From NCBI GenBank assembly GCA_965644295.1, contig CBFFRP010000167.1:62001-126000 (forward strand): a DNA stretch of 64,000 nt, given 5' to 3'. The notes under the pieces were generated by a model, which saw nothing but the letters and a program-made list of their open reading frames with translations, was not told the DNA's origin and made no database searches. The stretch comes from Paraphysomonas bandaiensis. Its lineage: Eukaryota; Chrysophyceae. The position numbers were made by a program, and so were the translations under genes. This document shows positions 1-11,054 of the stretch, piece after piece. Position 1 is the first letter of the stretch. Every line of letters begins with the position of its first letter.

Positions 1-345
1 CCTTTTTTTCCCATATCCTGATGCGTCATTCTTACCCTCCATGAAAATAATTCATAAGAATGACATACTCTGTATTCCAAGTGAATACAGTGGAAAAATA
101 ATATTAACGTATATTTAGATTAGGGTGTATGCGATATAAGTATGTGTTAAAAACAAATGTATTCCGTATGTACGTATATTGGTATACTCTACACGTATGA
201 ATAGGCGCTAGAGAATACCTGGAATATTATAGCAGCAGCAGTGTGTGAGTGTATGATACGAGCGACAGGAACTGAGCTCACTAGATAGATAGGAACATAC
301 ACATATATATAGCCATACGGCGTGAATCTTAAAGAACCGTAAAAC
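1..345. other. AT-rich intergenic, no gene seen
   Basis: Nothing convincing is coding here on either strand. It is the 5' flank of the membrane-protein gene that starts at 346. It contains runs of TATA and GTATGT-like words just upstream, consistent with an AT-rich promoter region, but no single element can be assigned. Confidence 0.4.
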
Positions 346-1541
346 ATGAGTTTATCGACCACATCAGCATCAATCACACCATACTATGGACGAACTATGG
401 TTCTTGGTAGTAACGATGCGGAGGTAAAGGAGACTATGTCTCAGCTATCTCTCTTGTCAGGTGAACTCTCTCAACAACACTATAGAACTAATGGATCAGA
501 GTGGAAAGCACTACAAGAGAGTGTTAATTCAATTGCTAATCATATTGCTGGAGGGGAGTATAGAGTTGATCTGTATAAACTGAATCTGCTACGGAATGCA
601 GTTATTCCCTATATACGAAAACTGAAATCTCGACTTATACTGAATAAAGCACGGTTCTCTCAGATACAAACACTTCTAAACCTTTTATCATGTGATGTAA
701 ATAATGGGCATTCGATTGGTGATGATCACCCTGCTGTGACGCTTCTAATGATCGATGACATAGTGGCTAGTATAGTGCGGGAGGGTGGATGGTGGAAGAG
801 CGAATTTGCATCTCAACTTCAGGTGGCTGTCGATTATGAATGGCGACCGATACTCGATGACAATAGGCACGTATATAAACGAATTAGCACTCTGCTGTTG
901 TATATTGTATAATTTCCTGAGCTTCCACCTGACAATTACGTGATCTATTTTTTTCATGCAGGCGGGCGCTGCAGAGTATTGGGAGTAAGCTTGCGGCGGT
1001 TGGGCTAATTGAAATTGTCCGTCCTGTGCTACTTGTGTGGCCCATATGGATGATTGTAACCGAAGTTCTTACTATCGTCCGCAGTGTTAATGAAAAACGT
1101 GGCCTGCATCCAGACTCTATCATTCAGCTATGCAAATCTGCTGTACTGTTAGTTGTCGTGTATATCCTCATCATGCTGGTAGGGATGATGCCAGGGTTAG
1201 GATACTCAAGTATGCTTCTCGGGGCAGCGTGTTTAATGGTGTCGTCTACGCCTGCCCTGCTAAAGCACGCATGTCCATACATTGCCCCTAATCTAGCTCA
1301 ATTTCAGTTTGCAATTCATCAACTCGAAAAATTTGAAACGGGTACTTTGGGGGCTTTTCGGACAGCTTCCACGTCCTCAGAGAGACTTCGTCAAGAGCAG
1401 GGATTATGTGATATACGAGTCGAAGAGATATCGGAAGAAAATAAAGAATCACCCCACCGAGATTCTGATGAACCATCGGTCCATCACAGAAGTGATGGTG
1501 ATCAAATAGATACCACACTTGGAATTAGAAAAAGAAAGTAG
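346..1541 (+). CDS. Unrecognised multi-pass membrane protein, 2 exons
   Basis: Two exons join in phase: 346-899 and 962-1541, with a 62-nt intron that starts GTATAT and ends TTCATGCAG. The splice replaces a few stop-terminated residues (LLLYIV) with a continuous LLLRALQSIG... frame, giving about 377 residues. The N-terminal half is soluble and helical, with a conserved-looking GGWW motif near residue 145. The second exon contains hydrophobic stretches (VRPVLLVWPIW; AVLLVVVYILIMLVG; GYSSMLLGAACLMVSS) that should span a membrane two to four times, and the tail is acidic and charged. I do not recognise the family. A peroxin or another organelle-membrane protein is conceivable by size and topology, but nothing specific supports it. 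It faces the next gene tail to tail. Confidence 0.6.
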
Positions 1542-2020
1542 TGAATGATCTACAGTAATTTATGTTAACTAAAAGTGTATCGGTGTCGCTAGAGTATCTA
1601 TTCTATTCTACATAGCTATATCTGCTGCAAGATTGAATCGCTCGAAGCTTGTGTGGGAAATTACTTTGCGTTGTTGTAATGCACTACACATTTAATCATG
1701 CGTAGTATTTTAGAGAGCATTATGCATCTTCACTGCTAAACAAAAAGCTTCAAGTAGGCGACATACAATTGAAAACTATCTGACAGCATATTCTATGTCA
1801 TTAGGATCACTTAAATTGTGACTACATGCTACACAGCTACACAGGCATTCTATTTTCTATAGAAGAATGTTGTGTGAGAGTAAAAGGACAATATGTATAA
1901 TGCATTACATTAACATATAAACTACAATTATTAGTTCGACCCTATTGAAAATTATATTCCTATACAAGCACATATTCAGGTTAGGGCTATATATTACACT
2001 GGCATCAGCTATGCACAATT
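1542..2020. other. Intergenic between convergent genes
   Basis: AT-rich spacer with no supported gene on either strand. It presumably holds the 3' UTRs and polyadenylation signals of the two convergent genes at 346-1541 and 2021-4498. Confidence 0.4.
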
Positions 2021-4498
2021 CTAAGGAGCGCATGATTCTATATCCTCTGTAGTTTGCGCAAATGTATACACTGTATCGCCACTCTGCTCTCTTCCATACA
2101 TATCAGCAGTTACTTTTAACCGAATATGATATTTAGTAGCTGCCTGAAGATTGGTTATCATGCAACCCCTCCCTTTACCACGATATACATCCACCCAATC
2201 TGATATAAAGGCATTTCCCGACTGTCGTATAGATACTACAACTAATCCTAAATCTTCGTAGAGGATACCCTGCGGGGAAGAAGAAGAATAGTCCACAGCA
2301 TTGATATTAACATCATGGATAGAACTCCAGCAAATCGTCAATGCATTTACATCGGTGTCAAGAATATTCACACTTATACGAGACGAGGAATTCGAACTGA
2401 TCTGACTAGAATGTCTAGGACAGGCCGCGCTTGCTGCATGCTTACCAAGGATGTCAGAGGGTTGTTGGGTACTGAGAGACTTGAGGAACTCAACAGCCCC
2501 CTTGGGGTCAGGAAGTGGAGTGACAAACATGAGATACCTACGCATATAAGTGTTACGCCCATCGGTTTTGGTGTACTGCAAATAACACAGAGTTTCGAAT
2601 ACCACATATCAGATATATACACATACAGCATATTTAACTGTACCGTAAAGGACCACCAGTCAAGGAAGGTGACACCTCAGTCATGCCAACTCTTGAACAC
2701 ACTAATACTCGCCAAAGCTTAGATACGCTTATCCAATGGCATGTTTGTTTTGTTAAGACATCTGGACTTATTCGCCACGGGCCAGGAGGGGCCTCACACC
2801 GAGTGACAAGAACCCTAGCAAAGAGAAGATCAACCCGGAGGACATAGTACCATTGTTTCGCACACTGTGCGGAGTGTGGGTAGTCGTAGGCATTATTTGC
2901 AAGACAAATAATATCAGAGACATGAATGCGTGCCGGACATGTGGACATCTCTTCAAACTGTCCTTGTATACCATGAGAAGAATCAACGCCTACAGCGGTT
3001 GGGTCTGCATGCAGGCTAGGTTCATATGTGTATTGTGCGCAAGGCACTGTCAGAGTGCGCTCTCTGTCACGAACATTGCTGAAGCCTTTACCAATATTTT
3101 TCCTACTACTTCTACTTCTCTCGCACTCCACACTATCTGTGGACTGCACCCAGTAGGACAGGTATGCATAGCGCAAACGCTCTTCGGCCTCGTCAATAAT
3201 TTGACGACAGAGGGGATCAAAATATATATCATCTCGAGGCACGCTATCACTAAGTGCCTCCGGATGATCTATATGATACAACTCTTCCCGTCGTTGGCAA
3301 AGAAATTGGCGTGCTCGAACAATTCCTGCTTCATCGCAGTTACTTGATGGGCGCAAAGATGTCCATGCTGCCAGACAATCAGCCTCCGATGTGGCAAATG
3401 CTTCACAACTGTGCAATGCCACAATATATATAAAAGTGAGATGAAAGAATGAAGTGTCTAAAGCACCATACCTGCGTGCCCACTCCCACCATACATGGAA
3501 CAAATCCCGTCCCCCGAGAGAAACCACACGAAGAGCGCGGCCAACGGACAACCAATGGTATCTGAGTACAGATCTGTGACATATAGAACTACCACATTCG
3601 CATTATATTCACACCTGCTTAGACTAAGTGTACTATGTATTAATTTTAAGCAATTTGAGGCCTTGATGAGAATTCGCTTCTTTTCCATCCACGCCTGTAC
3701 ATGTGCCGACCGTTGCATCTTAACAAGGTGGTCATCTGTGGCCACTCCACCAAGAATATCACCCATATTATAGCCCCCATCTCCCTCCTCCACTAACGAT
3801 CGGAGATGAGCCAAAGCTGCCTGTGCGTCTGGTTTTGGTAACTGAAAGGTACACCAGCGTTTGTCGCCCTCCGCCTGGATGCACTGACAAACACCGGGGT
3901 AGTGCTCAGGACAGTATGGCAGCACAAAGCGCTTCACAAGGCAGCCAACCAAGGACAAGGCATATATTTCTTTGTATTCCCTGCCTTTAAGCTTCGATTT
4001 TCGACGGGATGAATCAGCTCGGATCAACAGTATACTATTGGTGTGCGGTCGAACTTCATGTACTATCCACCACACATCAGGATATCGACGAAGGCATACC
4101 TCATCCCCCACCCGTACATCCGCCCGTATTTCACCACCGTCGTTCAGCTCCTTACCATTTGAATCAAGATAAACACACGGTACCCGCACAATATCTTCAC
4201 ATCCTTCAACATCACTGTCCTTATAATGAATCAACACCCATCCCACACCAGCTATAAGATCAAACGAAAACGGGCCCTTCAAGCGAGTGAAGGCCTGTTT
4301 CAATAACCGTCTACACACTGAAACGTCCATGTTAGATGTCTTCAACCACTCCAACAAATGGGCTTCGTTCAGTTTCGGACATATCGTGACTAGCAGAGCC
4401 ACTACACCCTCAAGCTCATCTATGTATTTATGGGGATTAAGCTTATGAAGAAGATCCAGGACTCTTCTCTGTAACTGCGTGTTCATGGCGTGGGCCAT
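2021..4498 (-). CDS. Unrecognised multi-exon protein with fibronectin-III-like C terminus
   Basis: Three long open stretches on the minus strand chain through short introns. The first exon starts at 4498 (MAHAMNT; an alternative Met lies four codons later) and runs to about 3640. A middle exon holds LSVGRALRVV...WWEWARR, then a 58-nt intron (GTATGGTGC ... TTGCACAG, about 3418-3475). A long exon follows to about 2680, and after an acceptor TTATTTGCAG near 2588 the last exon ends at 2021. The exact donor before the last exon is uncertain. The N-terminal part is helical. The segment GWVLIHYKDSD..VRVGDEVCLRRYPDVWWIV resembles a small beta-barrel (Tudor/SH3-like), by my reading only. The end (ITNLQAATKYHIRLKV followed by acidic residues) has the strand pattern of an FN3 domain. 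Total is near 800 residues. I cannot assign a function. Confidence 0.55.
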
Positions 4499-4636
4499 TT
4501 CGACGCGTTACTGTGCTTATGATGAAGAAGTTGAATATTATGATACTGGTGAAGAGAATGCATTATCAGATCAGATTATATCAACAGCTATACTATATAC
4601 TGCTGTATACAGTAGATACACTATCATATGCTCAGT

Positions 4637-4744
4637 ACATGCATACATACATACATACATACATACATACATACATACATACATACATGCATACATACAT
4701 ACATACATACATACATACATACATACTTACATACATATATACAT
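4637..4744. repeat. (CATA)n microsatellite
   Basis: About 100 bp of CATA tetranucleotides, interrupted by single variants (CATG, CTTA). It lies in the roughly 530-bp spacer between two divergently transcribed genes (4498 minus, 5029 plus). Open frames of YIHT/MYVC type here are translation of the repeat and not genes. The rest of the 4499-5028 spacer shows nothing else. Confidence 0.95.
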
Positions 4745-5028
4745 ACACGTATTGGCAGTCAGTATCTCAGTTTTCGGAAATAAATTGAAGCAAACATCGT
4801 CTATATAACCTACATACAACTACGGCTGGAATACAGATAATTGTTATCTCAATATTAGAGGCATCTTCGAACAAAAATATACAAAGGATGCTGATACACA
4901 TATCTATTGGAGAGGAAGGATACTGCAGGCAGCAGTTGGCAGTATAGATACAGTTTGGTGTCTAGAATTTACATTCCTGTGTGTACTGTACTGTTATAGA
5001 CGGTGCATAGCCACGCTTGTGCGGCAGT

Positions 5029-7545
5029 ATGGATTACACGGAGTTCATCAGGAGTGGAACGGCTCCCGATGGCAGTGAGAGGAGTGGAAAAACATCTGCT
5101 GATAGAGTGCGCCCTAAAACTAGAGGAGTAGTCAATGGTACCTCTGAATTAGCCGATCTGAACATGTGTTTGAAGATGGATAAGACACAGGGGACTGTAT
5201 CATCGAGTTATGAGTCATCTGATGATCCTGAGGGTGACTTTCAGTGTGATATAGAAACATGGGAGCCATCCCGCCGCATTAGACAGACACCTGCGGAACA
5301 GCCCAGTACTACACGCAAACCCAGATCCGCTTACACTCATGGTGACCCCATTAGCGCGGTATACTCTTCCCTATTCAAGCCTATTAAGTCTGGATCTCCC
5401 AAGAGGAGTCCCCGTGCGACTTCCACTGTAACACGTCCGGTGACCGAGCTTCATGCTGCTTACGGCATGCCAATCGGAGGTGCTAAACGAACGTTTACAC
5501 CCTCACTGTCAAGTCGGAAGAAATCTCCATCCCTTATGAGTACAGCCGAAGGGAAAGGAAAGTTTAGTGGTTCTCCGACCCTAAGCACGGTCGGTTCGAC
5601 TGAAGCTTATATCAGTACAGCATCTAGTGGGATGGTCCAACCTCCAGCTGACAACGAGAATACTACATCCACGAGCCCTGGGATTGGGCAACGGGTGAGC
5701 CCTAAATTGTTTACAGCAGCAACCTCCTCTCCGACTCACGTGACAGCTCAGTCATCGAGGGTGGGTGCTTGTCGTGTGTCAAAGACACAGGGTCCCGACC
5801 CCCCGGCAGTACGACCATTTACGTCATCCTCTAAAAATGCACAACAGTCAAGATATCGTGATGCGAACTCTAAGGGAATCTACAAACAGAGGTCAGAACA
5901 TATGCGAATCAATTCTGCAGGAGGAAAGCGTTGCGAGATACAAGGGACAACTCCAAGGCAGTTGCCGGTAAGTGTATCGAGTGCTGCTTCAGTAGGCTCC
6001 TCAGTAAATCTGGCTGACGCTTCTTCCGCTAAATCAACTGCTGCAGTGTCTTCATCCAACCAACTTTGGACAAGCTTAGACGTAGATCAAGTTATGGAAA
6101 CATGTGAAGGAAATGGAGTGAATTCATACTCTAGACAGGACAACAAGAAGTCGCAGCGCCCACAATCCCGGAAGCTGTATTTAGGTGCTGCTGGAGCTTG
6201 TACGGATAGTGGTGTGCTGCCTTTACGAGCGCCCCTCTCGGCTGGAGCAATTCCGCGACGAAAGATGGCTCATGAGTACAATATGACAGTCACACCTGAC
6301 ACTCAGAACAGTGACCCCGTACTTTCCGCAGCTGCCTCTTTAAACGAATTCGTAAAGCCCTCTACTCCTTGGCAGGGGTCAGTCGTTAACTATTGCGAGC
6401 GTCCCCCTTCCCGGCAACGGTCTGCTTTTCCCACCCACCTCGCAGATATGGACTCTGCCGAAAGCAGAAGTGCAAATCGGAATGGTCAGAAAAAATCTGC
6501 TTTCTGTGCTGTCGCAAACATCGATGATAGGTCCAACTCCCTTGCTTCGAACAGCAGCCCAAGATCATTTAAGCGGACCACAAGCACTCGGGAAAGTCCA
6601 CTGGGACGACCCCCATCGAGACAGCGAATTGCAGCACAGAATTTATGGGACGACGAAACAGAGATTGATGCCGAATTCTCTCAAACTTTAGCTGGATTGA
6701 CCTGTGAGCATACAACTCCAGATGAGGCGGGAATATCCAGTCCTGACCCTGGTCTCATCTCCCCACTTCTGACGCCATATGGATCATCCCTCAGTATAGG
6801 AGGGATTGTCGTGACGGACGATGTGGGGGCCAGTCATCATTCCCCCTCACCAAATCACTACCAACCACGTGACCGTGCGGAAAGAGCTCGCTCTGCCTTC
6901 GGCTCATCGCGCAGAGCCCCAATGTACGATCCTGCCGCCGACGGGTTCGCTGATTTAGACTCACGCTCTCACACTGCGCCTTTTAAAATTTGTGTACGTA
7001 ATTGCTCGTTTTATTTCATCATCTTTAATATATAGTAATCCTGTGTCCAGCTCAACCACTCTAGCCGGAAGAATTCTGGGGTGGCGAATGCTGATGACGA
7101 CGGAGACACATCTGTACAGAGTACATCACCATTTTCCCGGCCCAACAATGAGACGGTAGAAAGATTAAGAAGAGATAAATCACCACCTTCCCCTACGACC
7201 TACATGCAAGTCGACAGTGATAACAGTAGCCCCCAGTTTGAAGTGCATCAGCATACACCATTGCCGTTGGATGGGGTCGCGAATGTAGTTCGTCCATTGC
7301 CTATGGAGACGTCGAAATCAACACCCGCACTGATGAAACCGGCGAAGTACGAAAAGCCTGCAGCAGGAATGGTTACTATTGACTCGAATACAAGGAGTAT
7401 GAGTTCGGATGACATGGCTATTTACGGCGACTTGTCAACTGCAAATCGAATTCGAAAAACGCCCCAAGATTTTGTGGACGACACGTCTTTCCATGACGAG
7501 GACCTGACTGTGATGGTAGGTGGTAGTAAATGGCCTGTAACCTGA
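5029..7545 (+). CDS. Long disordered Ser/Pro/Thr-rich protein, 2 exons
   Basis: The first ATG in frame is 5029 (MDYTEF). Exon 1 ends at 6993 at a GTACGT donor, and exon 2 runs 7051-7545 after the acceptor GTGTCCAG, phase 0, giving about 819 residues. Nearly the whole protein is low-complexity Ser, Pro, Thr and Arg with short acidic patches, and no globular domain is visible. Two similar motifs, ERPPSRQRSA and GRPPSRQRIA, recur in exon 1, together with several SPK/SPR sites that suggest phosphorylation by proline-directed kinases (inference). A C-terminal patch (ADDDGDTSVQS; FVDDTSFHDEDLTV) is acidic. I do not recognise the gene. It could be a cytoskeletal or signalling scaffold; nothing in the sequence decides this. 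Confidence 0.6.
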
Positions 7546-8232
7546 CCACTCAGTGCATATTATGTAAACACAGACGTTGCACTCTGACGACGGAGACAAA
7601 TATATTTGTCCAGACACTGAAATGAATGCTTCACAGAGTCTCATGCTGGAAAGTAGCTTAGGAGAGGTTCGACTCAAGTCTTATTTTGTCATGTTCTCAT
7701 CGTATTATGTAGGACTTCTTAAATTTATTTGCTCAAGGTAGAAATTGATTTACTGTGAGTGGATGTTTATGGTTGTATGTGCGCTATGTGTATCCCGGAC
7801 TTGGTCGTGCGTTGAAAGGTATTTTCGTCGCACGTGAATTACGAATTCAGAAGAAGATTGACTTCTGTCACTACGATTAATGTATTTATTGGAGTAAACT
7901 ACACCTGTTTTTTGGTCATACCAAAGTGAACAGTGAGACTATGCAATCCCTTATTGATTGCTTTTAAAACGTATTATATTAAATTGGTGTTTATATGCAT
8001 GATTCCTAAGTAATCATCTACTTTTTCCTTTGACTGGGGTATAACACATATCTCAAGTTGCCGCCTCGAATAGTGGCAGTATCTTTACTGTGTAGATGAA
8101 TCCAGTTTCTCACACGCCGTTGACTTTGAAAATACTGCCATACTACTCGAAGTCATGAGATGTAAAGTACAGCTACTTAATATATTATATTTACAGCACA
8201 GTAATATTTTTATACACCTTATGTACTACTAC
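7546..8232. other. Intergenic between convergent genes
   Basis: AT-rich spacer without a supported gene. It contains the 3' ends of the disordered-protein gene (+) and the SAYSD1-like gene (-). Confidence 0.4.
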
Positions 8233-8808
8233 TCATTTCCTATTATTATTCTGATGTCGTTTACCCTTCTTACGAAATTTCTTTCCTTCAGATTGCCGCT
8301 GCTCACCCAATTGGCGCTCGTCGACCACTTCCGCTTGGGGATACAGGGCATGAATATTTTCCTGTGCCTCCCCAAGGTCGGTTTCGTGACGAATCTCCCT
8401 TTCAAACTGTTCGGCAGTTATAGTTCCTACAATTTAGTTAAATAGAGGTCTAAATACATTGATAATTCTACCTAATAGTCTTCTACACCCTGCATTGAAA
8501 ACGCTATAGGCACTTGCTTCTCCAGGGTTGCGATCTCCAAGATTAAAGTATATTATACAGAATATAGAGATGATGATACATATTCGTCCGACTTTAAACC
8601 ACACTGATAGAGCATAAACTAGCAACCACAAAAATAATATCATAAGATATCGTGTGTCAGGCAGCTCAGTGGTCCATATCACCCTCCATATGGTGTTGAA
8701 CTCAGCATACAGCACAAGCGATGTGTCGCGGGCCCATACGAGCATATACTTAACATCATCCAACCGAAATGGCTGTAGCTCATATAGAATAGCTCGAATA
8801 ACATTCAT
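8233..8808 (-). CDS. SAYSD1: SAYSvFN-domain protein (SAYSD1-like), ER membrane
   Basis: Exon 1 is 8472-8808 and exon 2 is 8233-8426, separated by a 45-nt intron (GTAGAATT ... AATTGTAG). The join gives 176 residues, close to the 183 of the human protein. The diagnostic motif SAYSVFN lies just before the splice, and the join restores the family's G-T-(I/L)-T-A-E-Q-(F/L)-E-R-E continuation as GTITAEQFEREI, which confirms the intron. Two adjacent hydrophobic stretches (LMILFLWLLVYALSVW and ICIIISIFCIIYF) precede SAYSvFN, and the C terminus is Lys/Arg-rich. In animals SAYSD1 binds UFMylated ribosomes at the ER translocon and promotes clearance of stalled nascent chains (established). Role here is by homology. 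The stop is TGA, so TGA is a normal terminator in this genome. It is head to head with the selenoprotein gene. Confidence 0.9.
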
Positions 8809-9144
8809 TGGTATCTAGTACCAGGGCTTCTATCAGTGTCAGTAGACTCCTTTATGTAGGCTCTGCCAGTGCCAGCTACATCCTCTCTCAACAGTACATT
8901 TGTACTTGTGTACTGGTGTACTTGTAGAGCACTACACCTCTGGTACACATATACCGTACCTACGCAGATGAATACTCCAGTATGGGTACGCTATCAAGTA
9001 TACAGAGTATACTCTGCCTGCCAGTGCAAACTGAGTCAGATGCAGCTGTATGCGGTGTACCGTCCTGCAGTTAAGTCATTAACTAACCAGTGTGGCTGAA
9101 GAGGGTTAAAGGGCTGACCCGAGCAGCTCCTAAGTTCTTAAAAT
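8809..9144. promoter_or_regulatory. Shared bidirectional promoter region, GTAC-rich
   Basis: A 336-bp spacer between the divergent SAYSD1-like and selenoprotein genes. It carries many GTAC-containing words (AGTACA, TTGTACTTG, GTGTACTGG, GGTACACAT, CCGTACC, GGGTACG) plus CCAGTGCCAG-type repeats. No element can be named with certainty. It resembles the GTAC-rich stretches upstream of several other genes in the window. Confidence 0.35.
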
Positions 9145-9471
9145 ATGCGGGTCCATGATATTGTCAGGATCATATTAATGTTCTGTTCAGCCATTGCGGT
9201 TATGGGCATACGCGGGGAGATCATAAGCTGTCCAGGATGACGGTTAAACAGGCTTCCTGAAGTTAAGCGCTTTCTGAAGGAACCTGGACACGCAAACTCC
9301 TACCAAAACTTAAAGGTTAATTTTATTAGAGGGCGAAATCCTGATTTGTTCATATATAACGACAACGGTGATCTCACTGAAAAGATTGACTTATCACCAC
9401 TAACAACCAATGGCATTCATGAATTGGTGGTACAGAAAGGGTTTGTAAAGAAAGTGCATGTACAAGATTAA
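9145..9471 (+). CDS. SELENOM: Selenoprotein M-like ER thioredoxin-fold protein with in-frame UGA (Sec)
   Basis: A single exon reads from ATG 9145 through an in-frame TGA at 9238-9240 to TAA 9469-9471, giving 108 residues counting the TGA as U. Residues 1-23 form a signal peptide (MRVHDIVRIILMFCSAIAVMG). The redox motif is C29-P-G-U32, followed by RLNRLPEVKRF, which matches the U-x-L-N-R-L-x-E-V-K-x-F signature of SelM. The rest fits the family's beta-alpha-beta fold: NLKVNFIRGRNPDL, then a hydrophobic strand, then LTTNGIHELV and GF. If TGA were a stop, the ORF would end at residue 31 and the conserved 76-residue downstream frame would be unexplained. No SECIS element was convincingly located in the 3' UTR by eye. 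SelM and SelF are ER-resident oxidoreductases linked to disulphide and Ca2+ homeostasis (established). Confidence 0.88.
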
Positions 9472-11054
9472 ATTATTTGTATGTCTTAAATGGATGCGCT
9501 GTAAGGAAAGTGCGGCAGTATAGATTCTAAACGATAGAATAGTACTATTGGGAATGACGTTCTGAATGAACTGAATCTAATATGTACTGTTGTATTGATT
9601 ATAAATAATTTATTAGCAAAAATATGTTGTGAGTTGTTAGACGAAATTGACGCCACATGTAATTATTATGCAGCTCCATGGTCAAGTGAAAGTAATTGAT
9701 CCTTCGCCCACAATATAAGATATTGACCTGCCTGCGTTTTCTGCGCCACAATAAATTTCAAGATCTAAAGTATACAACGTTAATGGAATATATGTACAAG
9801 TAAATCTGACCATATAGCTTGCAACAAAGGTGTATGGCTTATATGCTCCACAGTCGGAAGCAATTTTATATTACTTGCTTCATACACTTATTATTATATG
9901 AAATCCTCCTCTGTAACAATCAGTGGGCTCGTTTAAGGTGATACTAGTGGTTTAAAGCCGTTCAATGACATATATATTCTGACAATAAGCAATACGAATG
10001 ACATAGATGCAGTGCTGCAGTGGATAGTAGCATAGTAGCTTCCTTACGACGTCCACAGGGGACATATGACATATTATACATTTCAAACTATTATTGTGTA
10101 GCTGACCCTATTTGTATTATTATTCAAGGGATGACTGCATCTCATAAAAGTGATATTATGCAAACACATGGTTGCCAATTGTTGAGAGTTCCTAGCAAGT
10201 CAACTTCAATTTTCATAGACCTACAACAGCGCATACTGTAATATAGACATATTACAGCCATAACAGAATATGAATATAATGCAGTCAGCCCTAACTCGAA
10301 AAATTGCATAGTGCTCCACAGGTCTGGTGTGATCCCATGTTCATTTACGAAATATTGGAAAACAACTCGGGCTCTCCATCTAACTGCTCGAATAAAAGCA
10401 GCTGTTTCCGATAATAACTATATATGTACCGACACCACTCCGATCCTACCTCGATGTAAGCCGGCTAAGTCCCTCTGTATATATCTCTCTGTTGAGGTAT
10501 GATACTGTCTTTCACGATATTTCTGCATCTTCTCCATAGTTCCAATGATAGGTATTGATCATCACACACAGTCATCGCCCTAACAAGGTAATGATTTAGT
10601 TGCATACTAATGTATACCGAGGATAGTAATAATATCATAGGGCAATAAATATTAAGTTATGTATCAATGGTGTCATCTTGATATGTTTGTTAGTGTTCTC
10701 TGTAGAGGATATCTGACCCATATGTAGCTTATCCTCCTCACGCATTGGCTTGTATGATCTCCTATGGATACGCAGCACCAGAGGAAGCCAGAAAGAATTC
10801 GAATTCCTAGTACAAAAAACATGTTCGAAAAATCAACTAAACCAGAAACTGAAATGTCTCTTCATGATAGGCCGAGAGCTGTTTTTGAGTTGACTCCAAA
10901 GTATATGTTTTTGTGTGTAAAAGAATATATATATGTGTACATCCACCTTACATACACACACATATATATAATATATAAGCTGCAGTGTGTAAAGAAGAAA
11001 CAGAATTAATTTTGGTTTACGACATATAGATAGAGTTTCATAGCGTTATCCATC
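9472..11054. other. Intergenic; no reliable gene
   Basis: About 1.6 kb. The start is the 3' UTR of the selenoprotein gene, where a SECIS element would be expected. Two or three stretches on the minus strand between about 9670 and 10570 read as plausible short exons but do not join into a gene. A plus-strand frame at 10764-11009 is not supported by any family resemblance. The 3' end is the promoter of UNC119. Confidence 0.4.

Noticed and set aside
4479-4808. Frames with YIHTYIHT repeats near 4.5-4.8 kb
   Set aside because: Same CATA repeat translation.
9238-9240. TGA as a frameshift or sequencing error in a gene with a normal Cys/other codon
   Set aside because: The position is exactly the Sec position of SelM and the frame is otherwise clean.
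9472-9800. Possible SECIS element downstream of the selenoprotein
   Set aside because: ATGA words at 9554 and nearby were tested, but no hairpin with a matching 3' GA and apical AA could be built by eye. Needs SECISearch.
9670-10570. Possible minus-strand exons (for example a stretch reading GQYLILWAKDQLLSL and another reading AAFIRAVRWRARVVFQ)
   Set aside because: They look protein-like, but donors, acceptors and frames do not combine and no family was recognised. Left out as unsupported.
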